64,000 nt of DNA, from the NCBI GenBank assembly GCA_017446775.1, contig JAFSQE010000035.1, forward strand, positions 62,001-126,000. Reading direction: 5' to 3'. The notes beneath the pieces were generated by a model. The model was not told where the DNA came from and ran no database searches. It worked only from the letters and a program-made list of their open reading frames with translations. The DNA is from Bacteroidales bacterium (GTDB taxonomy: Bacteria > Bacteroidota > Bacteroidia > Bacteroidales > UBA932). Below, piece after piece: positions 17,053 to 24,553 of this stretch (positions within the stretch are counted from its first letter, which is position 1; every line of letters starts with the position of its first letter). Made by a program: the position numbers and the translations under genes.

Positions 17053-18074
17053 ATCTGGAAATAAAGCGCGAACTGCCCACTGCGGAACAAATAAAAAGCC
17101 AGTTCCCACTGCCTGAAGGCTTGGATAAGGTAAAAAAGGCTAACGATGCGGCTATCAAGGATATAATATGCGGCCGCAGCAATAAGTTGCTGCTGATTAT
17201 CGGCCCCTGCTCTGCCGACCGCGAAGATGCGGTGTTAGAGTATGTCTCCCGCCTGAGAAAGGTGCAGGAAAAGGTTGCGGACGTTATTACCATAGTGCCG
17301 CGAATATACACCAATAAGCCCCGCACCACCGGCGAAGGTTACAAAGGGATGCTGCATCAGCCCGATCCTCACAGCCGCGCCGACATGCTTGGCGGCCTTA
17401 TCGCAATTCGTCACCTGCACATGCGCGTCCTCTCGGAAACCGGCTTTTCCGGCGCTGATGAAATGCTCTACCCGGAGAATCACACCTATCTCTCCGACAT
17501 GCTCTCATATGTCGCAGTGGGCGCACGCAGCGTAGAGAGCCAGATCCACCGCCTCACCGCCAGCGGTCTGGACATTCCGGTCGGGATGAAGAACCCTACC
17601 AGCGGCGATATGAACGTGATGCTGAATTCCATTCACGCGGCCATGCTGTCGCACACGTTTATCTACCGCGGCTGGGAGGTCACCAGCAAGGGCAATCCCC
17701 TCTCGCATGCAATCCTGCGCGGCAGCGTGAGCAAGAACGGCCGCAATATCCCCAACTATCACTACGAGGATATGATGCTGCTCTGCGAGAAGTATGCAGA
17801 ATCGCACCTGCCCAACCGGGCTCTTATCGTGGATACAAACCACTCCAACAGCGGCAAGCAGTTCGAGCAGCAGATACGCATCGCAAAAGAGGTGCTCCAC
17901 TCTGCACGTCACAGTGCCGATATCGGCAATCTGCTCAAGGGCCTAATGATAGAGTCCTATCTTGTGGATGGCTGCCAGAGCGATGGCTCCGTATACGGCA
18001 AATCAATCACCGACCCCTGCATGGGCTGGGAAAAGACAGAGCGGCTGATCTGCGAAATAGCAGATTTACGGTAG
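17049..18074 (+). CDS. aroG: 3-deoxy-7-phosphoheptulonate synthase, type I-alpha
   Basis: First committed step of the shikimate pathway, joining PEP and erythrose-4-phosphate. The 341 residues resemble the E. coli AroF/G/H subfamily: LLLIIGPCSADREDAVLEY, an NKPRTTGEGYKGM loop, and DTNHSNSGKQFEQQI with metal- and phosphate-binding residues. Many Bacteroidales instead use a type I-beta enzyme fused to chorismate mutase; here the mutase domain is absent and is found on AroB. It is the last gene of the operon and overlaps tyrA by ATGA. The N-terminal ~45 residues correspond to the regulatory extension of the alpha class, so feedback inhibition is possible. The specific symbol (F, G or H) is nominal. 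Confidence 0.92.
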   Translation: MNLEIKRELPTAEQIKSQFPLPEGLDKVKKANDAAIKDIICGRSNKLLLIIGPCSADREDAVLEYVSRLRKVQEKVADVITIVPRIYTNKPRTTGEGYKGMLHQPDPHSRADMLGGLIAIRHLHMRVLSETGFSGADEMLYPENHTYLSDMLSYVAVGARSVESQIHRLTASGLDIPVGMKNPTSGDMNVMLNSIHAAMLSHTFIYRGWEVTSKGNPLSHAILRGSVSKNGRNIPNYHYEDMMLLCEKYAESHLPNRALIVDTNHSNSGKQFEQQIRIAKEVLHSARHSADIGNLLKGLMIESYLVDGCQSDGSVYGKSITDPCMGWEKTERLICEIADLR

Positions 18075-18109
18075 ACATAATTGGCGGGTGTGGGTTGTCC
18101 GGCCCCGGT

Positions 18110-18934
18110 TTAAGCGTAGAGCTTGCCCACAATCCAGAGCATCAATCGGGTCGGGAGGATGCGCACCAGAAAGTTGATGGCCTTGTAATCTGCACGCGGG
18201 GTAACTGTGGCAGCCATACGGCGGCGGCCAAGTTGCCTTACGATAGCGCTTGCAATCTTGCCGGCCGGCATACCGTTCTGTTCGTCGTGCTCCATACGCC
18301 CCACTGATTTCTTTAGCGTTTCATAATAAACGCTGCCGGGATTCCCGCTCTGCTCAGTGACCTTGCGGGCGGCTGTAAAGCCGGTTTTTGTATCGCCTGG
18401 GAGTATGCTGCAGCACTGTATGCCGAACCCTTTAACCTCCAGCGACAGTGCCTTGGTGTAGATAAGCACAGCGGCCTTGGCGCTGCTGTAGAACGTCTGG
18501 TAGGGAATCGGCACATTGGCAGCGACGCTGCTGATGGTGACAATCCGGCCATACTTTTGAGCACGCATTGCCGGCAGTACCTCGCGGATTACCCGATGTG
18601 CACCAAAGAAACAGGTTTCGAACTGATACTTTGCCTCATCTACGCTGGTCTGCTCTACTGCACCGGCGATGCCGTTGCCGGCATTGCAAACCACGGCATC
18701 GATATGTCCCTCTTTGGCGAGGATGTCCGCCACAACTTTTGATACACTCTGCTGGCTGTTGACATCCAGCACAACCGGTATCAGATTATCACTTGTGGGG
18801 CACTCTGGCGCAAGTATACCGCGCCTTGAGCCGGCATACACCTTATATCCTGCCGCAGCCAGCATACGTGCAGTCTCGGCCCCGATGCCGGAAGAACCGC
18901 CTGTAAGCAGCACGACAGATCCGCTCTTACCCAT
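18110..18934 (-). CDS. Short-chain dehydrogenase/reductase, possibly 3-ketosphinganine reductase
   Basis: A 274-residue classical SDR with VLLTGGSSGIGAETARML for cofactor binding (residues 8-25), NAGNGIAG near 90, and the catalytic YSSAK tetrad element near residue 155. Its ATG lies one base after the serine palmitoyltransferase stop, so the pair is one operon. Serine palmitoyltransferase yields 3-ketosphinganine, which must be reduced by an NADPH-dependent enzyme, and known eukaryotic 3-ketodihydrosphingosine reductases are SDRs. That function is an inference from position; general SDR membership is secure. A hydrophobic C-terminal end (VRILPTRLMLWIVGKLYA) may attach it to the membrane, as fits a lipid substrate. 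Confidence 0.85.
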   Translation of the reverse strand: MGKSGSVVLLTGGSSGIGAETARMLAAAGYKVYAGSRRGILAPECPTSDNLIPVVLDVNSQQSVSKVVADILAKEGHIDAVVCNAGNGIAGAVEQTSVDEAKYQFETCFFGAHRVIREVLPAMRAQKYGRIVTISSVAANVPIPYQTFYSSAKAAVLIYTKALSLEVKGFGIQCCSILPGDTKTGFTAARKVTEQSGNPGSVYYETLKKSVGRMEHDEQNGMPAGKIASAIVRQLGRRRMAATVTPRADYKAINFLVRILPTRLMLWIVGKLYA

Positions 18935-18935
18935 A

Positions 18936-20120
18936 TCAGATAATATCGTATTTCTTGAAAACCTTCTCTATCTTCTCAAGGGCAAACTCTACCTGTGCCT
19001 GGGTGTGGGTAGCCATCAGGGAGAAGCGGATAAGGGTATCCTCAGAAGGAACGGCTGGAGAAACCACAGGGTTCACGAACAGCCCCTCTTCAAACAGGTC
19101 CCTGGTTACGCAGAAGGTCTTCTCGTTGTCGCGGATATAAAGCGGGATAATCGGCGTGGAGGTATTGCCAATTTCGCACCCCATGTTGCGGAAGCCATCG
19201 ATGGCGAAGCGGGTGATATCCCACAGATGTGTGATACGTTCCGGTTCCGATTCCATTATATCCATGCTGGCATTTACTGCGCCGATAGCTGCCGGTGTGG
19301 GACTGGCACTGAATATATAGGAGCGAGCTGAGTGGCGGATATAGTTCGCCGTTATCTTGTCGGTGGCGATAAAACCACCCAGAGAGGCAAGGCTCTTGCT
19401 GAAGGTGGACATTATCAAATCCACCCTGTCGGTAACTCCGAGCGCGTAGCACACGCCCTGTCCGTTTGGTCCAAACACTCCCAGGCCATGTGCCTCATCT
19501 ACCATTACGGCAGCTTTGTACTTCTCGGCAAGGTCACATATCTGCTTAAGCGGAGCAACATCGCCTTCCATGCTGAACACACCGTCTACCACGATGAGCT
19601 TGATAACGTCGCTCTCGCATTTGCGCAGCTTTGACTCAAGATGCTCCGGGTTGTTGTGGCGGAACTTAAGGTAATTTGCCGGGCTGAGGCGGCGTCCCTC
19701 TATTATAGATGCATGGTCCCGTTCGTCCAGCAGGATGTAATCGTGGCGACCGGTCAGGCAGGAAACCACGCCCAGATTTGTCTGGAACCCGGTAGAGAAT
19801 ATTACCGCATCCTCTTTGCCGACAAACCTGGCCAGTCTGGCCTCTGTCTGCTCATGTATATCAAGCGACCCGTTCAAGAAGCGGGAACCGGCACATCCGG
19901 AACCATATTTTTTAATCGCCTCTATGGCAGCCTCTTTCACTTTGGGATGATTCGTAAGGCCCAGGTAACTGTTAGAGCCAAACATCAGCACTTTCTTGCC
20001 GTCTATGATGACCTCGTCGCCCTGTTCGCTGCATATTGCACGGTGATATGGATATATCCCCATATCCTTCAGTTCCTGCGGAAGGGTGAATTGAGCTAAT
20101 TTTTCTTGTAGTAACTTCAT
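18936..20120 (-). CDS. spt: Serine palmitoyltransferase-like alpha-oxoamine synthase
   Basis: PLP enzyme of 394 residues that condenses an acyl thioester with an amino acid. It has the alpha-oxoamine synthase order: GSNSYLGLTNHPKV, GSGCAGSRFLNGS, LDERDHASIIEG, VDEAHGLGVFGPNGQG and PLP lysine 242 in STFSKSLASLGGF. The sequence and length resemble the sphingolipid-forming enzyme of Bacteroides and Porphyromonas more than glycine C-acetyltransferase or BioF: no bio or kbl neighbours are present, and an SDR follows directly. Product would be 3-ketosphinganine for ceramide lipids. Candidate -7 box TATGTTTG at 20178-20185. Confidence 0.82.
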   Translation of the reverse strand: MKLLQEKLAQFTLPQELKDMGIYPYHRAICSEQGDEVIIDGKKVLMFGSNSYLGLTNHPKVKEAAIEAIKKYGSGCAGSRFLNGSLDIHEQTEARLARFVGKEDAVIFSTGFQTNLGVVSCLTGRHDYILLDERDHASIIEGRRLSPANYLKFRHNNPEHLESKLRKCESDVIKLIVVDGVFSMEGDVAPLKQICDLAEKYKAAVMVDEAHGLGVFGPNGQGVCYALGVTDRVDLIMSTFSKSLASLGGFIATDKITANYIRHSARSYIFSASPTPAAIGAVNASMDIMESEPERITHLWDITRFAIDGFRNMGCEIGNTSTPIIPLYIRDNEKTFCVTRDLFEEGLFVNPVVSPAVPSEDTLIRFSLMATHTQAQVEFALEKIEKVFKKYDII

Positions 20121-20177
20121 AATAATTACAGTTTATCCATATGACGTCGCCACGCAAAAATCACGACGCACATCCCG

Positions 20178-20208
20178 CAAACATACGAATAAAATCAGAG
20201 ATAGCCAA
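20178..20208 (-). promoter_or_regulatory. Candidate promoter for the spt-SDR operon
   Basis: Minus-strand TATGTTTG at 20178-20185 is a full -7 match, with a TTG at 20206-20208 some 20 bases upstream. It sits in the 90-base gap between spt and fabI, showing that spt has its own start of transcription. Predicted leader about 50 bases. Confidence 0.45.
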
Positions 20209-20210
20209 CC

Positions 20211-21032
20211 TTACCCATTCAACCCCTTGCAGAGGGCATCCAGGGTATTTTCTGTAAGACCGGTGGCAGAGAACCCACCGTCGTGGTAAAGGTTCTGCAT
20301 TGTGACCTTTCGTGTGAAGTCACTGAACAGGGTGACGATATAATCGGCACAATCACTGGCCGATGCGTTTCCCAGGGGAGACATCATGTCGGCATATCGG
20401 TACATTTTCTCCATGCCGGCAATGCCTTCGCCGGCTGTGGTAAGGGTTGGAGACTGGGACACGGTGTTGACCCGTACGCCGCATTTGCGGCCAAACCTTG
20501 CCCCGAAGCTGCGGGCGATGGATTCCAGCATCGCCTTGGCTTCTGCCATGTCGCCGTACAGCGGGAAGGAGCGCTCCCCGGCGATGTAGGTAAGCGCCAC
20601 GATAGATCCGCCATCGGCCATCGCATCGTTGTTGTAGAGCACGTTCATCACCTTATGGAATGATATGGCGCTGATGTCCATCGTGCGCTGCATAAACTGA
20701 TAGTTGATATCCTCATAAGGTATCTTCTTGCGCACGTTGGGCGATTGTCCGATGCTGTGCAGCACAAAATCGATCTTGCCGCCAAAGTGGCGGAGGGACT
20801 CTTGAACAAGGTTATTCAGGTCATTGATATTTGTGGCATCGGCGGCAATGACTTTGGCATTACACTCTTCTGCCAGGGTGTCAAGCGACCCCATTCGCAG
20901 CGCGACAGGGGTATTGGTGAGCACAAGCGATGCGCCCTGTGCGTGTGTGTGCTGCGCTACGTGCCAGGCAATCGAGCGGTCGTTCAGAGCCCCGAAAATG
21001 ATTCCATTCTTCCCTTTGAGCAGATCGTTCAT
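20211..21032 (-). CDS. fabI: Enoyl-[acyl-carrier-protein] reductase
   Basis: NADH-dependent reduction of the trans-2-enoyl-ACP, the last step of each fatty acid elongation cycle. The 273-residue protein has the FabI-type cofactor start GKNGIIFGALNDRSIAWHVA, HSIGQSP, and the paired active-site tyrosines and lysine in TYIAGERSFPLYGDMAEAKA (Y-x6-K). Start at 21032 is five bases after the fabZ stop; the open frame extends nine codons further into fabZ. The AER-type motif here reads GER. It is the triclosan-target class in other bacteria. Confidence 0.93.
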   Translation of the reverse strand: MNDLLKGKNGIIFGALNDRSIAWHVAQHTHAQGASLVLTNTPVALRMGSLDTLAEECNAKVIAADATNINDLNNLVQESLRHFGGKIDFVLHSIGQSPNVRKKIPYEDINYQFMQRTMDISAISFHKVMNVLYNNDAMADGGSIVALTYIAGERSFPLYGDMAEAKAMLESIARSFGARFGRKCGVRVNTVSQSPTLTTAGEGIAGMEKMYRYADMMSPLGNASASDCADYIVTLFSDFTRKVTMQNLYHDGGFSATGLTENTLDALCKGLNG

Positions 21033-21036
21033 ATCG

Positions 21037-21462
21037 TTATTCCGATGGTTCTTTTTCAACCAGCATGAATGTCAGTTTGCCGCGGCAGCACATCTGCCCG
21101 CCAACAATGGCCTCTGCATCCACAAAAAAGATATTGCCCCTGCGGTCGGTAAGGTGTGCCTTGACCTCTACGGTGTCACCGGGGACCACTACCCTTTTGA
21201 AACGGACCTGGTCTATGCCGGCATACAGGGGAATGGAACGGCTCATCAAATCTGACATCAGCAGCGACGATGCCTGAGCCATGATTTCGCACAGGATAAC
21301 CCCCGGCACGATTGGCTTGCCGGGGAAATGACCTTGAAGGAAGTACTCGTCGCCGCGAACAGTGTATTTTGAATATGTAGTGTCCCCTGCCTGCGAAGAT
21401 TCGTCCAGCAGAAGCATCGGTTCGCGGTGCGGCAGGATTGCCTTGAGCTCTTCCCGGTTCAT
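21037..21462 (-). CDS. fabZ: 3-hydroxyacyl-[acyl-carrier-protein] dehydratase, FabZ type
   Basis: A 141-residue hot-dog-fold dehydratase. It contains LPHREPMLLLDE at the N-terminus, the catalytic histidine in GHFPGKPIVPGVILCEIMAQ, and the downstream GDTVEVKAHLT strand. Length fits FabZ (140-150) rather than FabA (170). It lies just upstream of fabI and 17 bases downstream of the DUF1508 gene; the two consecutive elongation steps are thus co-expressed. Bacteroidales often have a second, LpxC-fused FabZ elsewhere, so this may be the copy dedicated to fatty acid elongation. Confidence 0.92.
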   Translation of the reverse strand: MNREELKAILPHREPMLLLDESSQAGDTTYSKYTVRGDEYFLQGHFPGKPIVPGVILCEIMAQASSLLMSDLMSRSIPLYAGIDQVRFKRVVVPGDTVEVKAHLTDRRGNIFFVDAEAIVGGQMCCRGKLTFMLVEKEPSE

Positions 21463-21479
21463 AAACAGCCCGATGACTG

Positions 21480-21812
21480 TTACAGAGTCAGATCTTTAGT
21501 GATAGAGTCAGCTGCATTCTTCTTCACGGATTTGATGCCATTCTCCATTGCAGCTACGGAAGAATATACTTCGCTGGTACCGATAACCTGGCCGTTTGAA
21601 GCTTTGAGGTTGAAATAAGGCAGGCCGTTCTTTGCCACAAGGCGCTCGAAACGTTCTTCCAAAATGCCGTTCTTGCGCACAGACTCTATCCCCTCAAAGC
21701 ACGATTTCTTAGACTTGTACCCCTGGCTGGCAAGTATCACCCTGCCATTTGTGGCTTTCAGCACAAACTGCGGGTTACCGTTCTTGCGAAGCGTGATTTC
21801 AAATTTTCCCAT
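21480..21812 (-). CDS. YegP-like DUF1508 tandem-repeat protein
   Basis: A 110-residue protein made of two copies of the DUF1508 motif: GKFEITLRKNGNPQFVLKATNGRVI with the following GYKSKKSCFEGIESVRKN, and RFERLVAKNGLPYFNLKASNGQVI with VYSSVAAMENGIKSVKKN. Each forms a small beta-beta-beta-alpha unit and the pair resembles E. coli YegP, of unknown function. No signal peptide. The start MGKFEIT is nine codons inside the open frame and lies downstream of a TAACTTTG box, which decides it. It precedes fabZ by 17 bases and could be co-transcribed with fabZ-fabI. Confidence 0.85.
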   Translation of the reverse strand: MGKFEITLRKNGNPQFVLKATNGRVILASQGYKSKKSCFEGIESVRKNGILEERFERLVAKNGLPYFNLKASNGQVIGTSEVYSSVAAMENGIKSVKKNAADSITKDLTL

Positions 21813-21845
21813 AGTATATGTAGTTGATGATTTAATCAATCGTTA

Positions 21846-21877
21846 CAAAGTTAGAAAACAATTTATTTAACTACAAG
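21846..21877 (-). promoter_or_regulatory. Candidate promoter for the DUF1508-fabZ-fabI genes
   Basis: Minus-strand TAACTTTG at 21846-21853, a full -7 match, with CTTG at 21874-21877 after 20 bases as the -33 element. The -33 part lies inside the last codons of the upstream COG0523 gene. Confidence 0.55.
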
Positions 21878-22999
21878 GCAGAAATCCAAGTCTTTAGCAA
21901 GTTTTTCCTTATCGAGGTTCTGACCGATGAAAACAATCTTCTGCATCCGGTCGCCAACAACAGGGTCCCAATCGCGCATAAAGTTCGGATCCTGCTCTGC
22001 AATCCGCTTCAGATCCTCTTCCGGGGCGCTTGCATACCAATAGCCCGCTTCTGTAAGTTTTTTCTCACGCCCGGCACTTTCAAAAAGGTACGACATGTCG
22101 TTGTCGTCCTTAAACCAGCAAATGCCTTTGGCGCGGATAATGTTCCTGGTGAAATTGCGTGCGATGAAATAGTCAAAACGGTTCATATCAAACGGTAGCC
22201 GGCGATAATAGACAAACGTACCGATATTATATTCGTCGCTCTCCCCCTCCTGCTCATTTTCAAGCTCATCTTCTCCCCCTTCAAGTTCCCTCACCCACGC
22301 CGCAGAGGTGGCCGCCTTCTCAAAATCAAAGCGATGCGTATCCAGAATCTTCTCCAGGTCGATATCGGCATAGTTGCACTCCAGAATCTCTGCCGTGGGT
22401 TGGATTGCACGCACTATAGCTTTCACCCGCCCCAGCTCCGTAGGGGTAAGTTCCGCCGTCTTGTTAAGCAGGATAATGTCGCAGAATTCAATCTGCTGGA
22501 TAAGCAGGTTCTCTATATCGTCGTCTTCAATGCCGCCGCGCTGCAATGCGCCGCCGCAATCGAATTCGTCTTTAAGCCGGAGGGCATCAACCACAGACAC
22601 TATGCAATCCAGATAACAGCTGCCGCCACGGTTAAATTGCGGCCCGAGCGAGGGGATAGAGCAGATCGTCTGGGCAATCGGGGCCGGTTCGCAGATGCCG
22701 CTGGCCTCAATCACTATGTAGTCAAACATCTGCTGCTCTACCAGCGATGCTATCTGTTCCACCAGATCCATCTTTAGAGTGCAGCAAATACAGCCGTTCT
22801 GCAGCGCCACCAGACTGTCGTCCTTGGGCCCGACGACCCCCGATTTTGCAATCAGGTCGGCATCGATGTTAACTTCGCCGATGTCGTTTACAATAACGGC
22901 AAATTTGATCCCTTTTCTGTTTGCGAGGATTCTGTTCACCAGAGTGGTTTTGCCGCTGCCAAGATATCCGGTAAGTAGCAGCACAGGTGTGTTTTTCAT
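21863..22999 (-). CDS. COG0523 (CobW/ZNG1-type) GTP-dependent metallochaperone
   Basis: A 378-residue G3E-family GTPase. Walker A LLTGYLGSGKTTLVNR is at the N-terminus, followed by the metal-binding CxCC motif in NGCICCTL near residue 75, IEASGICEPAP (switch region) and LLNKTAEL for guanine specificity. The C-terminal domain has a FDYFIARNFTRNIIRAKGICWF segment typical of CobW_C. An acidic linker (GGEDELENEQEGESDEY) takes the place of the histidine-rich linker common in zinc chaperones. No cobalamin genes are nearby, so zinc delivery is more likely than cobalt insertion, but the metal cannot be assigned. Start is set at MKNTPVLLLTGY. Confidence 0.88.
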   Translation of the reverse strand: MKNTPVLLLTGYLGSGKTTLVNRILANRKGIKFAVIVNDIGEVNIDADLIAKSGVVGPKDDSLVALQNGCICCTLKMDLVEQIASLVEQQMFDYIVIEASGICEPAPIAQTICSIPSLGPQFNRGGSCYLDCIVSVVDALRLKDEFDCGGALQRGGIEDDDIENLLIQQIEFCDIILLNKTAELTPTELGRVKAIVRAIQPTAEILECNYADIDLEKILDTHRFDFEKAATSAAWVRELEGGEDELENEQEGESDEYNIGTFVYYRRLPFDMNRFDYFIARNFTRNIIRAKGICWFKDDNDMSYLFESAGREKKLTEAGYWYASAPEEDLKRIAEQDPNFMRDWDPVVGDRMQKIVFIGQNLDKEKLAKDLDFCLVVK

Positions 23000-23107
23000 A
23001 TAACAAAGCAATTTTAAGACGCGCTAAGGTAGCAATTATTTCATTTTAAAAACGCCAAAAAACCAGCCGAAAGTCCGACAGTTTCCGTTTCCGATATGCC
23101 AGCCGCA

Positions 23108-23115
23108 TAATTTTG
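23108..23115 (+). promoter_or_regulatory. Candidate -7 box of the fimbrial operon
   Basis: TAATTTTG is a full TAnnTTTG match 32 bases upstream of the DUF3575 gene. The upstream partner is poor (TTTC at 23082-23085, spacing 22). Confidence 0.45.
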
Positions 23116-23147
23116 CAATTGCAAAGCAAAAGTGATGCAATGGCGTT

Positions 23148-23726
23148 ATGAAGGGAAAGTTACTTTTAGCGGTTATCGCTCTTTCAATGGTTTCTTGCGT
23201 GCCTGCGCTGGCAAGCGGGGCCAACGGCCGATACTTATTATCTACAAATATACCCGACTGGGCAACACTGGCCACCATCAACTGCGAATTCCAAGGGGCT
23301 CTGGACTGCCATTGGAGCATTGCCGCAGGGGTAAAATACAATCCATTCAAATACTTCTGCGGTGCAACAAGCCAGACGCACCTAAGGCAGGTTACACCCT
23401 CTGCCGGGGTGCGTTACTGGTTTGGTGGCGCGTTTGATGGATGGTATGCCGGGGTGTCGCTACTTGCAGGCGAATACAGCGTTTCCCTGCCCAAATCAGA
23501 CATGTTCTTCGAGGGATTCCTGTATGGTTCCAGTGTGTGCGGAGGCTATCTGCTGCCTGTGTCAGACCGGTTCGCATTAGCTTTCGGTGCAGGTGTCGCG
23601 TTGGCACATCACAACACCACATTCTATCAGGGGCCGGTATGCGGCCGCAGAAAAGGGGGCAGTAGTGGAATAGCCGTGTTCCCAAGTGACATAGTTCTCT
23701 CGCTGGTACTGAATCTTGGAAGATGA
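23148..23726 (+). CDS. DUF3575-type outer-membrane beta-barrel protein of a fimbrial cluster
   Basis: A 192-residue secreted protein with a signal peptide (MKGKLLLAVIALSMVSCVPALA) and alternating hydrophobic strands ending in an aromatic/Arg residue, as in small outer-membrane barrels. Phrases such as NIPDWATLATINCEFQGAL, ITPSAGVRYWF-like QVTPSAGVRYWFGG, and GYLLPVSDRFALAFGAGVAL fit DUF3575, a family often found just upstream of Mfa/Fim fimbrial genes in Bacteroidales. It overlaps the next gene by ATGA. Role in fimbrial assembly is inferred from position only. Confidence 0.72.
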   Translation: MKGKLLLAVIALSMVSCVPALASGANGRYLLSTNIPDWATLATINCEFQGALDCHWSIAAGVKYNPFKYFCGATSQTHLRQVTPSAGVRYWFGGAFDGWYAGVSLLAGEYSVSLPKSDMFFEGFLYGSSVCGGYLLPVSDRFALAFGAGVALAHHNTTFYQGPVCGRRKGGSSGIAVFPSDIVLSLVLNLGR

Positions 23727-24541
23727 AACGGCCGGTACTTATAATAATGTGCGTTTGCTGTGCGATATCTTCCTGCATCAAGGAAGACCGCAGTGATTGC
23801 CCCTGCTATCTGAGCGTGGATTTAAGCCAGATAGAGATCGAATATATAGATAAGGTCGATCTGGTGATGAGTGCCTCAGACGTCAGCGAGGCGCAATGGA
23901 TAAGTGTTGAACGGAGCTTTATCGGCGACACGCTGGTCGTGCCGGTAAAAAGGCGGGAATTTGACCTCTGCGCCTGGGGAAATCTCAAGGGTTCGCAGGT
24001 TGATACGCATACCAATTCCATTATTTCTGCCGACAGGCCCGATTCGCTGTGGAGCAGCTATCACCACGTGTCGGCCAGGTGCGAGGACGCTTATGTGAAA
24101 GTGACCCCGCAAAGGAGATTTATCCCTGTCACGATAATCGTAAGGGGGATGATAAGCAGTGTTGTAGATATAGAACCTGTCCTGACTCAGGTCAGCAGCG
24201 GTTTTGACTTTAACGGCAATCCGGCAGGCAAACTGGCCGTAACACACCCCAAACTGACACATACTCCAGATTCTGAGGCCGATTACTATACGTTTGAATC
24301 GTTGCTTTTAAACCAACCCAGCGCTACAGATGCCGGTCTGGAGCTGACATACTCTTCTGGCGGAAGAGAGCGGCGGACAAGCTATCCGCTGGGGCGGATG
24401 CTGCTGGAAGAGGGAGAAGACATCTCGCTGGCCAACGGCAATCCGGTTGTCGTAGACCTTGTGCTGGGTCAGGGCAACATCTTTCTAACGATAGAGATCG
24501 AGCAGTGGCAGGCGCACGATGTGATAGACATAACATTTTAA
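23723..24541 (+). CDS. FimB/Mfa2-family fimbrial anchor lipoprotein
   Basis: A 272-residue lipoprotein: hydrophobic leader, then lipobox ISSC, followed by EDRSDCPCYLSVDLS, the characteristic Cys-rich start of Mfa2/FimB proteins. In Porphyromonas gingivalis these proteins anchor the fimbrial shaft to the outer membrane and limit its length. Strand-rich transthyretin-like domains follow. It is in an overlapping operon with the DUF3575 gene upstream and the Ig-domain protein 12 bases downstream. Confidence 0.78.
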   Translation: MKRPVLIIMCVCCAISSCIKEDRSDCPCYLSVDLSQIEIEYIDKVDLVMSASDVSEAQWISVERSFIGDTLVVPVKRREFDLCAWGNLKGSQVDTHTNSIISADRPDSLWSSYHHVSARCEDAYVKVTPQRRFIPVTIIVRGMISSVVDIEPVLTQVSSGFDFNGNPAGKLAVTHPKLTHTPDSEADYYTFESLLLNQPSATDAGLELTYSSGGRERRTSYPLGRMLLEEGEDISLANGNPVVVDLVLGQGNIFLTIEIEQWQAHDVIDITF

Positions 24542-24553
24542 AAACCAAACGAT

